Shown here: in pieces, positions 10,614 through 22,176 of the stretch
Layout: the number at the start of each line of letters is the position of its first letter
Position numbering within the stretch: position 1 is the first letter of the stretch
Origin: Bubalus kerabau
Taxonomy: Eukaryota > Chordata > Mammalia > Artiodactyla > Bovidae
NCBI RefSeq assembly: GCF_029407905.1
Contig: NC_073628.1
Coordinates: forward strand, 63,310,501-63,374,500
Reading direction: 5' to 3'
Length of the DNA: 64,000 nt
Made by a program: the position numbers and the translations under genes
The notes under the pieces: model-generated
The model's database searches: none
The model's input: only the letters and a program-made list of their open reading frames with translations
What the model was told of the DNA's origin: nothing

Positions 10614-12093
10614 TTAATAAATTTTGAACTTTATAAAATTTATAACATCATAAATGGACTTTATATTATGGACTATATAAAATATTTAGAAATAGAATGT
10701 ATAAAAAAATACAGAGGATTTAGAGCATTATATGGGACTATGTACTGTCAAGTTTCTCATATTCCATGGGAATTTGCATAATCTTTAACCTAAAACAAAA
10801 CTGCCCTCAGGTCCTACATCGGGCTTGATCCTGGGTCACTAGATTCAGCTCTGTGATCCTCCAAAATATAAGCCTAAAAATGAGGCAGAGGCTGCCAGCA
10901 TTGCTTGCATAAAAAGCTCATCAGTGTCACTTGGTGCATAGAAACTTGTGTCTTATTTTTTGAAAAATTGAATATTCATATGTGTGAATTGAGAGTCTTA
11001 ATGTTTAATTTTTTTCAGTTTGCTATATTTTCATTCTCATATTGTTTCAGAATGCAGATGAAATCTAGACATATAGATTCTCATGGCAATCAAAAAGACA
11101 AGCATTTATTAGCATCATAATGTATTTGACAATAAGAAGTCTATTATCATTAGCTATTTAGATTTATTATCTCATTAATGTTGAAAACAATCTACTAAGG
11201 TAGAAATTTGAAGCTCACGAAGTAGAAAATACACACTTATTGTCATAGTTGGTAAGTGAAACCGTTGGGTTGGTAATTAAATCCAATCAGCTGATATCCT
11301 GTGCTAAAATGCTCTTCTTTTCTGACTCCTTAATGTGAGCTGGCACAGGAATGCTTCAGCTTTGGGTGAGATGGTACCTCTTGTGTTTTGAGATACTATG
11401 TAAGATATAATGATTATTAATGGATATATGTATAACTTTAAGACAAAAATCTAATAGAAATTTCTATTAGACTATATGTTAACACAGGGACTGTGAATCA
11501 AGCCTAGCGATAGTACATGTTCACCAGAGAAGAAAGAAAAAAAATGAATCAAATAAACAGTACCTCAATGGTAATTTGATCTCTAAACTCAAATATTGGG
11601 AAAGTAGAAATGTTATAGGTCATTTTTGCCAGTATTTCCATAAAAGAATCTTGTTCACTATCAATGTTTCTACTTTTACTCACAAAGACATATCAGGTTG
11701 CTTTGACTAGAATTAAGCAAACACAGGGGGCTAAAACTGTCACTTTACTTCAAGTCATATGAAGTATTCCAATCTCAGGTTCCAAGAATAAGAGAATAGA
11801 GACCAAAGCAGTATTCAAATCACCTAAATTAGGGTTTCCAGTCACGCTGACATTAGTATGAAGTCTGATACACCTTGATGAACTGTGTGATTTGGGGAAA
11901 GCCGGATAAAATCTGAGCCACACTTTTGCCATTTATCAAGTAGATAAAATAGCACTTCACACACAGGGGTATGGAAAAAGCACTGTATTTTACATAAAAG
12001 GTACTTTGACCATGTTTATCCTTATCTTCTGGCATTCTATCTCCATCCATCTGGGATGAGTAACAAACTTGGAACTCGATTGGATGGGTGAAC
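10614..12093. other. Mostly unrecognised; contains a MIR relic
   Basis: About 1.5 kb without a young element. A MIR relic lies at 11163-11318. Small open frames at 10569-10781 and 11853-12050 have no known domain. Confidence 0.45.
11163..11318 (-). mobile_element. MIR SINE relic
   Basis: Reads like the reverse of the mammalian-wide MIR: 'ttattatctcattaatg', then a block resembling the 'gaagctca...agtag' core, 'agttggtaagtg' and an end resembling the tRNA head. Strongly diverged, as expected for this old family. Confidence 0.6.
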
Positions 12094-12884
12094 TTCAGTT
12101 CAGTTCAGTTCAGTTCAGTCGCTCAATCATGTTTGACTCTTTGCGACCCCATGGATTGCATCCCGCCAGGCCTCCCCTGTCCATCACCAACTCCCAGAGT
12201 TCACCCAAACTAATGTCCATCGAGTCAGTGATGCCATCCAGCCATCCCATCTTCTGTTGTCCCCTTCTCCTCCTGCCCCCAATCCCTCCCAGCATCAGGG
12301 TCTTTTCAAATGAGTCAATTTTTTGCATGTGGTGGCCAAAGTATTGGAGTTTCAGCTTTAGCATCAGTCCTTTCAATGAACACCCAGGACTGATCTCCTT
12401 TAGGATGGACTGGTTGGATGTCCTTGCAGTCCAAGGGACTCTCAAGAGTTTTCTCCAACACCACAGTTCAAAAGCATCTATTCTTTGGCGCTCATCTTTC
12501 TTCACAGTCCAACTCTCACATCCATACATGACCACTGGAAATATCATATCCTTAACTAGATGGACTTTTGTTGGCAAAGTAATGTCTCTGCTTCTGAATA
12601 TGCTATCTAGGTTGGTTATAACTTTCCTTTCAAGGAGTAAGCTTCTTTTAATTTTGTGGCTGCAATCACCATCTGCAGTAATTTTGGAGCCCCCCAAAAA
12701 TAAAGTCTGACACTGTTTCCACTGTTTATGCATCTATTTCCCATGAAGTGATGAGACCAGATGCCATGATCTTAGTTTTCTGAATGTTGAGCTTTAAGCC
12801 AAATTTTTCACTCTCATCTTTCACTTTCATCAAGAGGTCTTTTAGTTCCTCTTCACTTTCTGCCATAAGGGTGGTGTCATCTGA
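12094..12884 (-). mobile_element. BovB LINE, 3' end (5'-truncated)
   Basis: About 790 bp of BovB on the minus strand. It ends in a (CTGAA)n tail (plus strand 'ttcagttcagttcag' from 12094) and stops at 12884 just before the YADD motif. A 207-codon remnant of the frame survives at 12110-12733 and covers the conserved MYGCESWTVKK stretch and the arginine-rich C-terminus. Close to the consensus implied by the other copies, so relatively young. Confidence 0.94.
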
Positions 12885-13742
12885 TGTCAAATATTAAATG
12901 TTCAATTCGGTCCTTTGTGTAACAATTCTAAAATGCTTACCCATTATTAAAAAACTCTACTAGGAGTGGTTATTATTGTTCCTTTTTTGTACAAAGATGA
13001 TATTCTCTATGCACCTGAAAAACAGTTTGTTTCTGGCAAACTGCACATGAAACACCTGCTTGCAAAATACATATGGGAAGTCTTCAGTGGCTCATATGTT
13101 GGCAGTACATTTTGCCTGGCAGTTTCTTTAGGTGTAATGAATTGGGAAAATGTGTATTTTACAGAGGCTTAATGACTTTCCATAGCACAAGTACATATAA
13201 AAAAAAATGAGGAAACTGATAATTTTAGCACCTGTGTTTGTTTAATTCTAGCCAAAGCACCAACCTGGTATGTGTTTGTGAGGAAAAATAAAAGCATTGG
13301 TTGAGCAAAAACGAATGGAAATCTGCTTGATTTCCAATTTTAAAAATGTGCAGCAAGCTCTAAATAATTAAAAATGTTCCTCATAGGCACTGAATGAATC
13401 CCAGATGACATTTCTCTTTTAAACATTGCCTTGGTGAAATTTTGGGTTTGTTTTTTTTTTTAGAATTTCTAAAACTTTCAACTGAGTTGATTCCAGTCTA
13501 TGGTACCTAGGAAAACACTTTGGTGTTTATGTGTTAAGATCAAGAATACTGAATCTATACAAGAAAGAATGTGGCAAAATAATTTAATTTGTTTAATGTA
13601 CTCAAGAGTGGATAATATTACATTATTCTTATTAAACATTTTTATTAAAGATTCATAGAGAATCATGTGTGCTTTAGAACTGGATAAACCTGGCATAGAT
13701 ACTTATTAGATATTTATAATTTGACAAGTTATTTACCTTTTA
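12885..13742. other. No recognised feature
   Basis: AT-rich spacer; no repeat or exon recognised. The 68-codon open frame at 12966-13172 (plus) shows no known domain. Confidence 0.45.
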
Positions 13743-13977
13743 CAAGCCTTAATTGGGCTTCCCTGGTGGTTAAGATGGTAAAGAATCTGCCTTCAATGCA
13801 GGAGATTAGAGATCAATCCCTGTGTCAGGAAGATCCCTGGAGAAGGGAACGGCAACTGACTCCAGAGAAGAATTCCATGGACAGAGGAGCCTGGTGGGCT
13901 ATAGTCCATGGGGTCACAGAGACAGAAAAGACTGAGCTACTAACACTTTCACTTTTCACTTCTTTCAAGCCTTAATT
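13743..13977 (+). mobile_element. Bov-tA SINE with perfect 12-bp target-site duplication
   Basis: The element at 13755-13965 lies between identical copies of CAAGCCTTAATT (13743-13754 and 13966-13977). Head, body and the 'actttcacttttcac' 3' end are all visible. Moderately diverged inside although the duplication is intact. Confidence 0.94.
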
Positions 13978-14059
13978 ATCTACTTTTAAAAATAGATTTG
14001 TTGAGATGTAATTGTTATATAAAATTGCATATATTTGAAGTATACATTTTGATGAGTTT

Positions 14060-14376
14060 GAAAGTGAAAGTCACTCAGTCCTGACGAACTCTTTGTGACC
14101 CCCCCATGGATTAAACAATCCATGGAATTCTCCAGGCCAGAATACTGGAGTGGGTAGCCATTCCTTTCTCCAGGGGATCTTCCCAACCCAGGGATAAAAC
14201 CCAGGTATTCTGCATCACAGGCCAATTCATTTCCAGCTGAGCCACAAGGGAAACCCAAGAATACTGGACTGGGCAGCCTATCCCTTCTCCAGCAGACCTT
14301 CCAGATCCAGGAATCAAGCCAGGGTCTCCTGTATTGCAGGCAGATTCTTTACCAACTGAGCTATCAGGGTAGACCC
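14060..14376 (-). mobile_element. Bov-tA SINE with duplicated head segment
   Basis: Minus-strand Bov-tA whose 3' part is at 14060-14190 and whose head ends at about 14256. A second copy of the body-start plus head follows at 14257-14376 ('aagaatactggactgggcag' through 'ctgagctatcaggg'). The element therefore carries the tRNA-like block twice. Copies of TTGATGAGTTT flank it at 14049-14059 and 14377-14387. Confidence 0.9.
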
Positions 14377-14387
14377 TTGATGAGTTT

Positions 14388-14481
14388 CAGTTCAGTTCAG
14401 ATCAGTCGCTCAGTTGTGTCCGACTCTTTGCAACCCCATGAATTGCAGCACGCCAGGCCTCCCTGTCCATCACCAACTCCC
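14388..14481 (-). mobile_element. BovB 3' terminus, 94-bp insertion
   Basis: Only the last ~94 bp of BovB are present, with a mixed tail: on the plus strand two TTCAG units, then a GATCAG unit, then 'tcgctcag'. The flanking repeats are CCCTTGATGAGTTT at 14374-14387 and 14479-14492. The left copy is also the right-hand duplication of the neighbouring Bov-tA. Confidence 0.9.
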
Positions 14482-14492
14482 TTGATGAGTTT

Positions 14493-15212
14493 AGAAATAT
14501 GCAAATTCTTTCATTCCTATAAGGCAACTATTCTCACTTTATAGTTTTGTGGGCATACATGAGAATAGGAAAAATATGTTTTATTATAATATGCAAATAT
14601 AAGATATTAAAAAATAGCAAACATTTTTTAGTGAATAAAAGAAAAAACTGAATGATAAACTTAGTTATATAGTTGGAGTAAGCATAATTTCAAATATCTT
14701 GAATAATAAACTTAATAATAATTGATTTTCCAGAAAACACTATTTTCTTTCACTTTCAAATATTTTTACTAGTTGTATTTTAATCAACCAATGAAATAAC
14801 CTATTATGTGCAAGCTAGTGTGAGGGGTATAAAAATGCATAAAATATATTTTACTTCTCAAGGAGATTATAATCTTTTTGAAAAGATAAGAATTAGACTC
14901 AAACAATGGAAAGGAAAGACAATGGGATAGAGTTCTGGGCTGTTTGGAAGGGAATATGAAGGCAATGTGAGCCAGAGACCAGCAAAATCAGTGTGACCTT
15001 AAGTCACAAGGGAGGACTGCCTTCAGTTTAAACTCTAATATTTGTCATTTATCAATATATTCTATTGGTTTCCCTTGCTTGCTATTTTTTGTACAAATAC
15101 ACATTTAAAAAATAAACATATAGGTTACTGACCTTGAAATGGTTGTATATGATTACTGATGAGACAACTGTCAATTAAATAGTCTTATTAGGAAAGTCTT
15201 ATTAGTGCAAAA
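14493..15212. other. No recognised feature
   Basis: AT-rich spacer with one somewhat GC-richer patch (about 14930-15020). No family, RNA gene or exon recognised. Confidence 0.45.
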
Positions 15213-17258
15213 TAAAGACTTAAATTGAAGAAAGTAGAGAAAACCACTAGGCAATTCAGGTATGACCTAAATCAAATCCCTTATGATTATACACTGGAAA
15301 TGGCAAATAGATTCAAGGGATTAGATCTGGTAGTCAAAGTGTCGGAACAACTATGGATGGAGGTTCATAACGTTGTACAGGAGGCAGTGATCAAAATCAT
15401 CCCCCAAGAAACAGAAAGGCAAAAAGGCAAAATGGTTGTCTGAAGAAGCCTTACAAATAGCTGAGAAGAGAAGCAAAAGGCAAAGGAGGAGAGGAAAGAT
15501 ATACCCATCTGAAAGCAGAGTTCCAAAGAATACCAAGAAGAGATAAGAAAACCTTCCTAAGTGAACATGCAAAGCAGTGGAGGAAAACAATAGAATGAGA
15601 AACACTAGCTATTTATTCAAGAAAATTAGAGATACCAAGGGAAACTTTCACACAAAGGTGGGCACAATAAAGGACAGAAATAGTATGGACCTAAAAGAAG
15701 CAAAATATATAAAGAAGAAGTGGCCAGAATACACAGAAGAACTATGCAAAAAAGATCTTAATGACCCTTGGTGTGATTACCCACTTAAAGCCAGACTACC
15801 TAGAGTGTAAACTCAAGTGGGTCTTAAGAAGCATCACTATGAACAAAGTTAGTGGAGGTGATGGAATTTCAGCTGAGCTATTTCAAATTCTAAAATATGC
15901 TGCTACTAAAGTGCTGTATTCAGTATATCAGCAAATTTGGAAAACACAACAGGAAAAGGTGAGTTTTCATTTCAACCACAAAGAAGGACAATGCCAAAAA
16001 ATGTTCAAACTATCACACACTTGCATTCATTCATATGCTAGAAAGGATTTCATAATGCTCAAATCCTTCAAGGTACCCTTAAACAATATGCGAATTGAGA
16101 ACTTCCAGATGTTCAAGCTGGACTTATAAAAGGTGGAGGAATCAGAAATCATATTACCAATATCCATTGGATCATAGAAAAAAAAAACAGGGGATTTCAG
16201 AAAAAACATGTACTTCTGCTTCATTGACTACACTAAAGCCTTTGACTGAGTGGATCACAAAAAAACTGGAAATTCCTTAAAGAGATGGAAATGCCAGACT
16301 ACCTTACCTGCCTCCTAAGAAATGTGTATGCAGATCAAGAAGCAACTGTTAGAAAAGGATATGAAACAACAGATAGTTCAAAATTGGGAAAAGAATATGT
16401 TAAGGCTGTATATTATCACCGTGCTTGTTTAGTTTATATTCAGAGTACATCATGCAAAATCCTGGGCTGGATAAGCCCAAGCTGGAATCAGGATTGCCAG
16501 GATAAATACCAATAATACCATATTAGAAATACCATACTCAGAAATATCATACTCAGATATGCAGATGACACCACCCTTATGGCAGAAAGTGAAGAGGGAC
16601 TAAAGAGCCTCTTGATGAAAATGAAAGAGAAGAGTGAAAAAGCTGGCTTAAAACACAACATTCAAAAGTCAAAGATCATGGCATCCAGTCCCATCACTTC
16701 ATGGCAAATAGATGGGGAACAATGGAAACAGTGAGAAACTTTATTTGGGGGGCCTCCAAAATCACTGCAGATGGTGACTGCAATCATGAAATAAAAAGAT
16801 GCTTGCTCCTTGAAAGAAAAGCCTAGATAGAGTACTAAAAAGCAGAGGCATCACTTTGCAGACAAAGGTCAGTATGCTCAAAGCTACGGTATTTCTAGTA
16901 GTCATGTACGGATGTGAGAATTCGTCCATAAAAAAGGCCAAGCTCCAAAGAATTACTGCTGTTGAACTGTGGTGTTGGAGTAGACTCTTGAGAGTCCCTT
17001 GGACTGCAAGGAGATTAAACCAGTGAATCCAAAAGAAAATAAATTCTGAATATTCATTGTAAGGACTGACTGAAGCTCCAATACTTTGGCCACCTGATGC
17101 AAAGTCCTGACTCATTGAAAAAGACCCTATTGCTGGGAAGATTGAAGGCAAAAGAAAAAGGGGGCAACAGAGGATGCAATGGTTGGATTGCATTAGCATC
17201 TCAGTGGACATGTCTGATCAAACTCCAGGAGATAGTGAAGGACAGAGAAGCCTGGTAT
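15213..17258 (+). mobile_element. BovB LINE, old copy without its 3' end
   Basis: About 2.05 kb of BovB in sense orientation. It runs from the endonuclease-RT linker (15213) through the RT core, with the Y-A-D-D codons at 16558-16569, to the C-terminal arginine-rich part (about 17140-17170). The frame is broken by many stops and indels, so only pieces remain open, for example 15225-15443 and 15761-16129. There is a local tandem duplication at about 16520-16556 ('atactcagaaatat' units). The last ~60 bp and tail of BovB are missing: at 17258/17259 it joins L1 sequence directly. Confidence 0.92.
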
Positions 17259-18837
17259 GCTCTCACTGTTTCCAGATGACATGATACTATGCATAGAAAA
17301 TCTTAAAAGATACCACCTGAAAATTACCAGAACTCATCAATGCATTAGGTAAAGTTGCAGGATACAAAATTAATACACAATAACTTGTTCCATTACAATA
17401 CACTAACAATGAACTATTAGAAATAGAAATTAAAGGAAAAATTCCATTTACCACCGCCTGAAATAGAATGAAATATCTTGGAATAAGCCTACCTAAGGAG
17501 ACAAAAGACCTGTTTCTGAAACCTCTAAGATACTGATGAAGGAAACTAAAGACACACAAACACACTGAAAGCTATATTGTGTTCTAGGATTAGAAGAATC
17601 ACTATTATTAAAATGACCATACTATCAAGGCAATCTACAGATTCCATGCAATTTCTATCAAAGTAACCAATGGCAATTTTCACAGAACTAGAAAAAAAGA
17701 AATTTAAATTTTTATGCAAGTGCAAAAGACCCTGAATGGCCAAATCAATCTTGAGAAAGAACAGAGATAGAAGAATCACTCCCAGATTTCAGACTATACT
17801 ACAAAGTTACATTAATCAGAGCAGTGTTATACTGGCACAAACACATTTTAGATCAATGCAACAGGATTGCACACCCACTTTATGGTAAATTAATCTATGA
17901 GAAAGGAGGCAAGAATATGCAATGGAGAAAGGACAGTCTCTTCAATAAGTGGTGCTGGGATAACTGGAAGTTACTTGTAAAAGCATGAAATTAGAACATT
18001 TTCTAACATCATACACAAACATAAACTAAAAATATATTAAAAAGCCAAATGTAAAACTGGATACTATAAAACTCCTAGATGAAAATATAGGTAGAACATT
18101 CTTTGATGTATATTTGCAATAATATTATTTTGGTTCTCTCTACTAAAGGAAATAAAAACAAATATAAACAAATGGGACCTGGTTAAACTTAAAAGCTTTT
18201 GCTCAGCAGAGGAAACTATTGGCAAAATTAAAAGACAACCTATTGGATGAGAGAAAATATCTGCATATGATATGACCAATAAGGGATTAATAGCCAATGT
18301 ATATAACCAGTTCATACAACTTAGTATCTAAAAAGCAATCCAATTGAAAAATGGGAAGAAGAATTGAATAGACACTTTTCCTAAGAGGAAATGCAGATGG
18401 TCAACAGGCACATGAATAGTTGCTCAGCATTGCTTATCTCTAGGGAAATGTAAAACAAAATGACCATGAGGCGTCACCTCGCACCTGTCAGAATAACTAT
18501 CATCAAAAAGAACACAAACAATAAATTTAAGCAAGGATGTGGATAAAAGGGAACTTTTGTACACTGTTGGTGGAAATGAAGATTGAATCAGCCACTGTGG
18601 AAAACTGTATGGAACTTTCTAAAAAAACCTAAAAGTAGAACTGCCATATGATCTAGTGATTCCACTCCTGGGTATATATCTGAATAAAATAAAAATAGTA
18701 ATTTGAAAAGATTCATGCACTTCATCATTCATAGCTGCATTATTTACAATTGTCAAGATGTGGAAGCAACTTAAAGTGTCCAACAAGAGGTAAATGGATA
18801 ACTAAGAGCTGGTATATAAATATAAATATATATATTT

Positions 18838-19862
18838 ATATACCAGAACACCTTACCTGCCTCCTGTGAAATCTGTATAGAAGTCAAGAAGTAACAGTGA
18901 GAACCAGACTTGGAACAATGGAATGGTTCCAAATTAGGAAAGGAGTACGTCAAGGCTGTATCATGTACCCTGCTTATTTAACTTATATGTAGAGTACATG
19001 ATGAGAAAGGTCAGGCTGGATGAAGCCCAAACTGGAAACAAGACTGCCAGAAGAAATACCAATAAACTCAGATATGCAGATGACACCATCCTTATGGTAG
19101 GAAGCTAAGAGGAATTAAAGAGACTCTTGATAAGGTGAAAGAGGAGAGTGAAAAAGCTGGCCTAAAACTTAACATTCTAAGAACAAAGATGATGTCATTT
19201 GGTCCCATCATTTCATGGCCAATAGATGGGGAAACAATGGAAACAGTGACAGACTTTATTTTCTTGGGTCCCCAAATCACTGAAGATGGTGACTGCAGCC
19301 ATGAATTTAAACGATGCTTGCTTATTGGAAGAAAAGCTCTGATAAACATAGACAGCATATTGAAAAGCAGAGACATTACTTTGCTGACAAAGATCCATAT
19401 ATACAAAGCTTTGGTTTTTCCAGTACTCATGTTTGGATATGAGAGTTGGACCATAAAGAAAGTTGAGCACCAAAGAATTGATGCTTTGAAATTGTGGTGT
19501 TGGAGAAGACTTTTGAGAGTCCCTTGGGCTCAAGGAGATCAAGCCAGTCCATCCTAAAGGAAATCAGTCCTTGATATTCATTGGAAGGACTGATGCTGAA
19601 GCTGAATCTCCAATACTTTGGCCATCTGATGCACAGAACTGACTCCTTAGAAAAGACCCTGATGCTGGGAAAGATTGAAGGGAGGAGGAGAAGGGGACAA
19701 CATAGGATGAAATGATTGGATGGCATCACCAACTTGATGCGCATAAGTTTGAGCAAGCTCTGGGAGATGGTGAAGGACAAGGAAACCTGGCATGCTGCCA
19801 TCCATGGTGCCACAAAGAGTCAGATATGACTGAGTGACTGAACAACAACAACAACAACAACA

Positions 19863-19863
<1 letters not shown>
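18838..19863 (+). mobile_element. BovB LINE with (AAC)n tail, inside an L1
   Basis: A 5'-truncated BovB of about 1.03 kb carrying the RT region with R-Y-A-D-D at about 19070-19084 and the C-terminal part, partly open at 19135-19557. It ends with 'gagtgactgaac' and an (AAC)n tail. Its body has the older variant 'agtttgagcaagctc'. The AT-rich target makes the duplication ambiguous. Confidence 0.92.

Positions 19864-19889
<26 letters not shown>
19842..19889. repeat. (AAC)n followed by (CA)n
   Basis: The (AAC)n tail of the BovB grades into CA dinucleotides. Read on the minus strand it gives a meaningless cysteine-rich frame. Confidence 0.95.
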
Positions 19890-19895
<6 letters not shown>

Positions 19896-20285
19896 ATAGA
19901 CTACTACTCAGCCATAAAAAGTGACCTTTTGCCATTTGCAGTGACACGGGTGGACTTGGATGGTATTATGCTAAGTGAAATAAGTCAGACCAAGTAAGAC
20001 AAATACTGTAATATACCTTATATGTGGAATCTACAAAGTACACCAAAGTAGTGAATATAACAAAAAAAGAAGCAGACTCACAGATATAGAGAGTAAACTG
20101 GTGGTTTACCATGGGGGCAGGCAATATAAGGCTGGGGGCAAGGGAGGTGCAGACAACTGGGTGTAAGATAGGCTCAGTAATGATTGTACAACACAGGGAG
20201 CATAGCTAATATTTTGTAATGACTGTAAATGGAAAGCAACATTTAAAATTTATTGAAAATATAAATAAATTTTAAAATAAAGAAA

Positions 20286-20589
20286 ATTCTATACCCAGTA
20301 GGAAAAAAAAGATTTTATAATAAATGGGAAAAAAAGATTCTTTCTGAAAAAGAATAACTGAGGGAATTTGCTCTGTAAGACTCCTCCTTCCATCCACTCT
20401 AAAATACATTTAAAGAACTGACAAACAATGTTAATGAGGATAAAGAAAAACAGTACCAGATGTAGACCTGGATATAATTTAAGCAACGAAAAACACTGGA
20501 TATACTACATATTTTAACATGTATGAAACAGCAATAATTGTCTTATTACCAATTTTTGAAGTTTATGGACTAGACAGGTAGATAGAATT
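20286..20589. other. No recognised feature
   Basis: Short AT-rich spacer between the L1 end and a BovB fragment. Confidence 0.4.
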
Positions 20590-20701
20590 GTTGTTGTTCA
20601 GTCACTCAGTCATGTCTGACTTATTGTGACCCCATGGACTGCAGCACACCAGACTTCCCTGTCCATCACCCCCTCCCAGAGCTCACTTAAACTCATGTCC
20701 A
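20590..20701 (-). mobile_element. BovB 3' terminus, short
   Basis: About 112 bp of the BovB 3' end on the minus strand with an (AAC)n tail (plus strand 'ttgttgttcagtcactcag'). Ends at 'cttaaactcatgtcc'. Confidence 0.85.
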
Positions 20702-20739
20702 TTATAATTAGAATTATAATATTTTAAATGTTCACCATA

Positions 20740-21310
20740 TCAATATTTGTGGACTGCACCTAAAGCAGTAGTTAGAAATGAAAAAACTCATGTGTACATA
20801 TTAGAAAAGAATATAAATTAAAAGCTATAAGTTTCCACATCAAGAAAGAAGAAATGAAATAATTAAAATAGAAATAAAAAACAGAAATGGAAGTATATCA
20901 AGAAGCCAAAAAGTTTTCTTTGAAATGATTAATATAATTGGTAATCTGAGTTTAAAAAAATAATAATGAATAATATACAATTAATCAATAATAGAGATAG
21001 AAGAGGCATCACTGAGAATGCTACTCATAATATGAATATAATAAGATGCTATAATGAAAATTTATGTTAATTAATTCTATAAACTTAGACAAAATAGACC
21101 AATTCAAAATTACTACATAAAAATTTTGGCAAAATGTCTTGCTTGTATCCTACAAAAAGCAAAATTCTCAAATTAAGATGTTTTCACAAACACAACTCTA
21201 TGTGTAGATTATTTAATGAGTGAAATCTACAAAACATGTAAGGAAATGTACTAACAATCTTATAGAAATTCTTTAAACTAAGAATGAGGAGGAAGCATGC
21301 ACAGAGGGAA
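20740..21310 (+). mobile_element. Ancient L1 fragment (ORF2, endonuclease-RT linker)
   Basis: Diverged A-rich sequence matching, in order, the ORF2 linker region of old mammalian L1: a 'cattagaaaagaa'-like block, 'ttctttgaaatgattaatata', 'agatagaagaggcatcac', 'aaatagaccaattca' and an end resembling 'ctaccaaacatttaagg'. Only the order of motifs supports the call. Confidence 0.6.
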
Positions 21311-21416
21311 AAATGAAAAAAAAAAAAATGGCACTTTTCCTTCTCACTCACTGAAGTCTCTAAAAATGGTAAGGAATTTTATTTAGTAAGAATACAAAAC
21401 AACTCATTCAATGATT

Positions 21417-21693
21417 TTGTTGTTGTTGTTCAGTTGCTAAGTCACGTCTGACTCATTTCATTCCCAAGAACTGCAGCATGCCAGGCTTCTCTGTCTTTCA
21501 CTGTCTCCTGGAGTTTGCTCAAATTCATGTCCACTGTGTCACTGATGCCATCCAACAATCTCATTCTCTGTCATCCCCTTTTCCTCTTGCCTTCAATATT
21601 TTCCAGCATCAAGGTCTTTCCCAATGAGTCAGCTCTTGCATCAGGTGCCAAAGTATTGCATCAGCATCAGTCTTTCCAATGAATATTCAGACT
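21417..21693 (-). mobile_element. BovB 3' end, (AAC)n-tailed subfamily
   Basis: About 277 bp of diverged BovB 3' end on the minus strand. The tail is (AAC)n (plus strand 'gttgttgttgttcagttgc'), and the body has the older variant 'ggagtttgctcaaattc'. Confidence 0.88.
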
Positions 21694-22176
21694 TTAAATT
21701 CCACAAAATGAAGAACTTGCTCATAATTGATCCTTCTTACTGGCATTATGCAGTGTGGTGGCTACAAATAAATATTAATTGATCGATTAGAATTAAAACT
21801 CATCGAACCCTAGAACTTCATTGATCTATTTTGTACCAAAAGCAATTATGGATAATGCAAGTAAAAGTTTAGAAAATAAAAAATGCAAAGAAAATAAAAG
21901 CAAAAGTAAACAAATGGGACCATAATTAAACTAAAAATCTTTTGTGTAGCAAAGGAAACCATACACAAAATGAAGACAGCCTGCTGAATGAGAGAAGATA
22001 TTTTCAAATTATATATGACTGATAAAGAGCTCATATAACTCAATATAAAAAACAACAACAACAACAAACAACCTGATTAAAAAATGGGAATAATATCAGA
22101 ATAGACTTTGTTTTTTTGTTTTTTGTTTTTTGTTTTTTTCCAAACAAGAAATGCAGATGGCCAGCAGGTACATTAA

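Larger units (their letters stand above)
17259..20285 (+). mobile_element. L1 LINE, ORF2 3' half and 3' UTR, split by a BovB
   Basis: Starts exactly in the RT catalytic region of ORF2. The first codons read S-L-F-P-D-D, i.e. the F-A-D-D motif with alanine changed to proline. It continues through the C-terminal domain to 18837, is interrupted by a BovB (18838-19863) and simple repeat, then resumes with 'ctactactcagccataaaaa' near 19902 and runs to an A-rich end at ~20285. Many stops; no open ORF2. Confidence 0.9.

Noticed and set aside
12094..12120. Short direct repeats (TTCAG)n as a possible CRISPR-like or satellite array
   Set aside because: They are the (CTGAA)n tail of BovB in reverse; no spacers and only a few units.
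12110..12733. 207-codon minus-strand frame and its plus-strand shadow (12069-12710)
   Set aside because: The minus-strand frame is the BovB C-terminus. The plus-strand frame is its antisense and has no meaning.
19647..19886. Cysteine-rich minus-strand frame
   Set aside because: It is the translation of the (AAC)n/(CA)n repeat followed by antisense BovB.
20583..20715. TAGAATT repeats as a target-site duplication of the 20590 BovB fragment
   Set aside because: The right copy is separated from the element by several bases and the 7-mer is AT-rich; chance is likely.
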